Below are positions 22,401 to 24,562 of a stretch of 24,562 bases of DNA, piece after piece (the first letter of the stretch is position 1; every line of letters starts with the position of its first letter). Both the position numbers and the translations under genes were made by a program. The notes under the pieces are model-generated. The model searched no databases, was not told the origin of the DNA, and worked only from the letters and a program-made list of their open reading frames with translations. The DNA comes from JBGOUV01 sp041477815 (GTDB lineage Bacteria > Acidobacteriota > Terriglobia > Bryobacterales > JACQDG01): the NCBI GenBank assembly GCA_041477815.1, contig JBGOUV010000049.1:1-24562 (forward strand), given 5' to 3'.

Positions 22401-23873
22401 TTACCGCAGCGCCGCGAACAGCGACCGCTGGGCGATCTGCAGGAAGGGCTCCGGATAGAGTCCGATGAGCAGCGTGGCCACGGCCGACACGGCCAAGGCC
22501 AGCTTGACGCCGGGGCTGTCCGAGATCTCGCCCTCCGCCGGCAGGTCGCTCACGAACATTACCTTGACGATGCGGAAGTAGTAATAGGCTGCCACCGCCA
22601 CGTACAGCACCGCCGCCACCGCCAGGTAGTAGTGGCCCGTCTCGATCAGGGAGAGGAAGATGTAGTACTTGCCGAGGAACCCGGCCGTGGGCGGAATGCC
22701 GGCGAGCGACAGGAGGAACACCAGCATCAGGATCGCGTAGGTGGGGCGGCGGGACATCAGGCCCGAGAGATCGTCGATCTCGTCGCCCACGAGGTCCTTG
22801 TTGCGCATCGCCACCACCAGGGTGAAGGCGCCGAAGTTCATGAAGGTATACACCAGGATGTAGACGGCGATACCCTTCATGCCGTTCTGATTGCCGCTCA
22901 CCAGTCCCAGCAGGATATAGCCGGCGTGGGAGATGGAGCTGTAGGCGAGCAGCCGCTTGATGTTGGTTTGGCTGAGGGCGGCCAGGTTGCCGATGGTCAT
23001 GGTCAGCAGGGCGACCCCGCCCAGCAGCGGCTCCCACAGCGGCCGCACCGATTCCAGGGGCACCTGGAAAACCCGCAGCAGGAAGGCGAAAGAGGCCGCC
23101 TTGGAGGCTACCGACAAATACGCGGTGATCGTGGTGGGGGCCCCTTCGTAGGCGTCCGGGGCCCACATGTGGAACGGCGCCGCCGCTATCTTGAAGAACA
23201 GGCCCACCGAAGTGGTGGCCAGGGCCAGGAACACCAGCGGGTCTTTCTGATCGCGCGACGCCACCGCGGCGGCGATGTCGGCCAGCTTGGTGGAGTTGGC
23301 GATGCCGTAGAACAGCGAGAAGCCGTAGGCCAGCATGCCGCTCGAAAATGCTCCCAGCAGCAGGTACTTCATGGCCGCTTCATTCGACCGCCGGTCGCCG
23401 CGCAGGAACCCGACCATCACGTAGAAGCTCAGGGCCATCAGCTCCAGGCCGATGAACAGCGTCACCAGCTCCGATCCCGTGGCCAGGAACACCATGCCGG
23501 TCTGGGCGAATAGCAGCAGAGCATAATATTCGCCGTGGTGCTCGTGCTCGATCTCCAGGTACCGCGTGGAGATGAGGATGGCCAGCGCGGTGGCGATCAG
23601 GAAGATCCAGTTGAAGAAGATCCCGAAGCCGTCGACAGTCACGGCGCCCGAGAGTCCCGCCAGCTCGGGGAGCCCGTTCGAGCGCAGGTAGGTCTGCTGC
23701 TGCCACAGGGCGTAGCCCGTAAAGGCCAGGCCGATCAGGGCGGTCAGGGCGTTCAGGTACTTCTGCCGCGCCTCGATGAAGAAGTCCGTGATCAGGATGC
23801 CGCACCCGAACAGGCACAGCAGAATCGCCGGCTTGAGCACGAAGAAGTCGGTGGCGGTGAACTGGATGTTCAT
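22401..23873 (-). CDS. nuoN: NADH-quinone oxidoreductase subunit N
   Basis: 490-residue inner-membrane subunit of respiratory complex I, one of the three antiporter-like subunits that couple quinone reduction by NADH to proton translocation. The length is normal and about 14 hydrophobic helices are apparent. Conserved charged residues of the antiporter family can be seen: Glu144 in IGLELMALSFYV, Lys169 in NEAAMKYLLLGAFSSG, Lys228 in FFKIAAAPFHMWAPDAYEGAP and Lys306 in NIKRLLAYSSISHAGY. The start overlaps the nuoM stop as ATGA. The stop TAA is only 1 to 10 bases before the hicB start, depending on which ATG is used, so nuoN, hicB, hicA remnant and the AtpZ-like gene may share a transcript. Confidence 0.97.
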   Translation of the reverse strand: MNIQFTATDFFVLKPAILLCLFGCGILITDFFIEARQKYLNALTALIGLAFTGYALWQQQTYLRSNGLPELAGLSGAVTVDGFGIFFNWIFLIATALAILISTRYLEIEHEHHGEYYALLLFAQTGMVFLATGSELVTLFIGLELMALSFYVMVGFLRGDRRSNEAAMKYLLLGAFSSGMLAYGFSLFYGIANSTKLADIAAAVASRDQKDPLVFLALATTSVGLFFKIAAAPFHMWAPDAYEGAPTTITAYLSVASKAASFAFLLRVFQVPLESVRPLWEPLLGGVALLTMTIGNLAALSQTNIKRLLAYSSISHAGYILLGLVSGNQNGMKGIAVYILVYTFMNFGAFTLVVAMRNKDLVGDEIDDLSGLMSRRPTYAILMLVFLLSLAGIPPTAGFLGKYYIFLSLIETGHYYLAVAAVLYVAVAAYYYFRIVKVMFVSDLPAEGEISDSPGVKLALAVSAVATLLIGLYPEPFLQIAQRSLFAALR

Positions 23874-24562
23874 GGCGTCGGGACCACTTGCGCCACCGGC
23901 CGCGGCTCGGGCAGCGGATCCGGCAGATTCCGTACCCGGTAGTAATCCGGCTGGATGCGCTTGACGATCTTGGCCACGGGCTTCTCCAGGATCTCAAAGT
24001 ACGGCTTGGGGTAGACGCCGATCCAGAAGGCCCAGGCCACCAGGGGCAGCAGGTAGGCGTACTCGCGGAGGTTCAGGTCGTGCAGCTTTTCGTTCTTGGG
24101 ATTGGTGATAGGCCCGAACATGGTCCGCTGGTAAAGCCACAAGAGGTACGCCGCCCCCAGCACGATTCCGCTCACCGTCACCGCCGCCCACAGCTTCGAC
24201 ACCTCGTAGACCCCCTGCAGGATGGTGAACTCGCCAATGAACCCGTTGAGCAGCGGCAACCCGGCCGAGCTGAGCATGGCGATGCAGAAGATGATCGCGT
24301 AACGGGGCATGACGTTGGACAGGCCCCCGTATTCGGAGATCTCGCGCGTGTGCCGCCGCTCGTAGACAATGCCCACAATCAAGAAGAGCATGCCGGTCGA
24401 GATCCCATGGTTGACCTGCTGGAGAATGGACCCGGTGAGGCCGTTGGGATTCAGCGCGATGATTCCCAAGGTGCAGAAGCCCAGGTGGCTCACCGAGGAA
24501 TACGCCACCAGCTTCTTCCAGTCCTTCTGCATCAGCGAGACCAGCGCCCCGTAGATGATGCC
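23870..24562 (-). CDS. nuoM: NADH-quinone oxidoreductase subunit M (5' end beyond window)
   Basis: C-terminal 230 residues of the complex I antiporter-like subunit M; the frame is open to the right edge, with ten sense codons before the first visible Met at 24532. Family features include WKKLVAYSSVSHLGF, NHGISTGMLFLIVG, LPLLNGFIGEFTIL with its conserved helix pattern, and YLLWLYQRTMFGP near the C-terminal helix. The tail (RNLPDPLPEPRPVAQVVP) is hydrophilic and proline-rich, a little longer than in model bacteria. It precedes nuoN by a 4-base ATGA overlap, as expected in a nuo operon whose other genes would lie to the right of the window. Confidence 0.95.
   Translation of the reverse strand, partial: GIIYGALVSLMQKDWKKLVAYSSVSHLGFCTLGIIALNPNGLTGSILQQVNHGISTGMLFLIVGIVYERRHTREISEYGGLSNVMPRYAIIFCIAMLSSAGLPLLNGFIGEFTILQGVYEVSKLWAAVTVSGIVLGAAYLLWLYQRTMFGPITNPKNEKLHDLNLREYAYLLPLVAWAFWIGVYPKPYFEILEKPVAKIVKRIQPDYYRVRNLPDPLPEPRPVAQVVPTP

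Noticed and set aside
1..24562. tRNA, rRNA, insertion sequences or prophage genes
   Set aside because: No cloverleaf-like sequence, conserved rRNA segment, transposase, integrase or phage structural motif was noticed; the few gaps between genes are short and explained above.

Overview
The window looks like a GC-rich chromosome segment from an Acidobacteriota bacterium of the Solibacter/Bryobacter type. The evidence is a secreted protein with the C-terminal domain named after Solibacter (TIGR03437-like), a very large Oar-type TonB-dependent receptor with an N-terminal carboxypeptidase-regulatory domain, a TPR lipoprotein next to a CRTAC1/UnbV repeat protein, and a MacB-type permease locus with several adaptor genes. 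Assignment is by protein character only; no search was run. No rRNA, tRNA, IS element, phage gene or CRISPR array was seen, and no gap between genes exceeds about 160 bases.

Left part (1-7884, minus strand). An acetylxylan-esterase-like alpha/beta hydrolase with a degenerate second domain is followed by a DUF4143 AAA ATPase with a palindromic repeat array at its start. Then come a TonB-dependent receptor and, one base later, a heparan-sulfatase-like sulfatase cut by the window edge. Receptor plus sulfatase suggests uptake and desulfation of a glycan.

Middle (7948-12158). A plus-strand pair encodes an 11-TPR lipoprotein and a seven-repeat FG-GAP/UnbV protein, translationally coupled by a TTGA overlap. 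It converges, with only 3 bases between stop codons, on a secreted P-domain / His-rich / Solibacter-C-terminal protein.

Export operon (19970 to 12282, minus strand). Three different HlyD/MacA-type adaptors, a MacB-type permease and a TolC-type outer membrane protein lie head to tail with overlaps or gaps of 15 bases or less. No ATP-binding subunit is present. The third adaptor carries a roughly 235-residue Gly/Pro-rich insertion with a 66-bp tandem repeat.

Right part (20080-24562). A small lipoprotein gene is divergent from a BadF/BcrA-type N-acetylglucosamine kinase whose promoter looks leaderless. Then, on the minus strand, come nuoM (partial), nuoN, a hicB antitoxin gene, a frameshifted hicA toxin gene and an AtpZ/AtpI-like gene. 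The toxin-antitoxin remnant therefore sits between respiratory complex I genes and an F-ATPase accessory gene. I found no clearly new defence or mobile system. The best candidates for something under-described are the TPR/CRTAC1 pair, the three-adaptor exporter without its own ATPase, the P-domain/His-rich/Solibacter-C-terminal architecture, and the palindrome-controlled DUF4143 ATPase.
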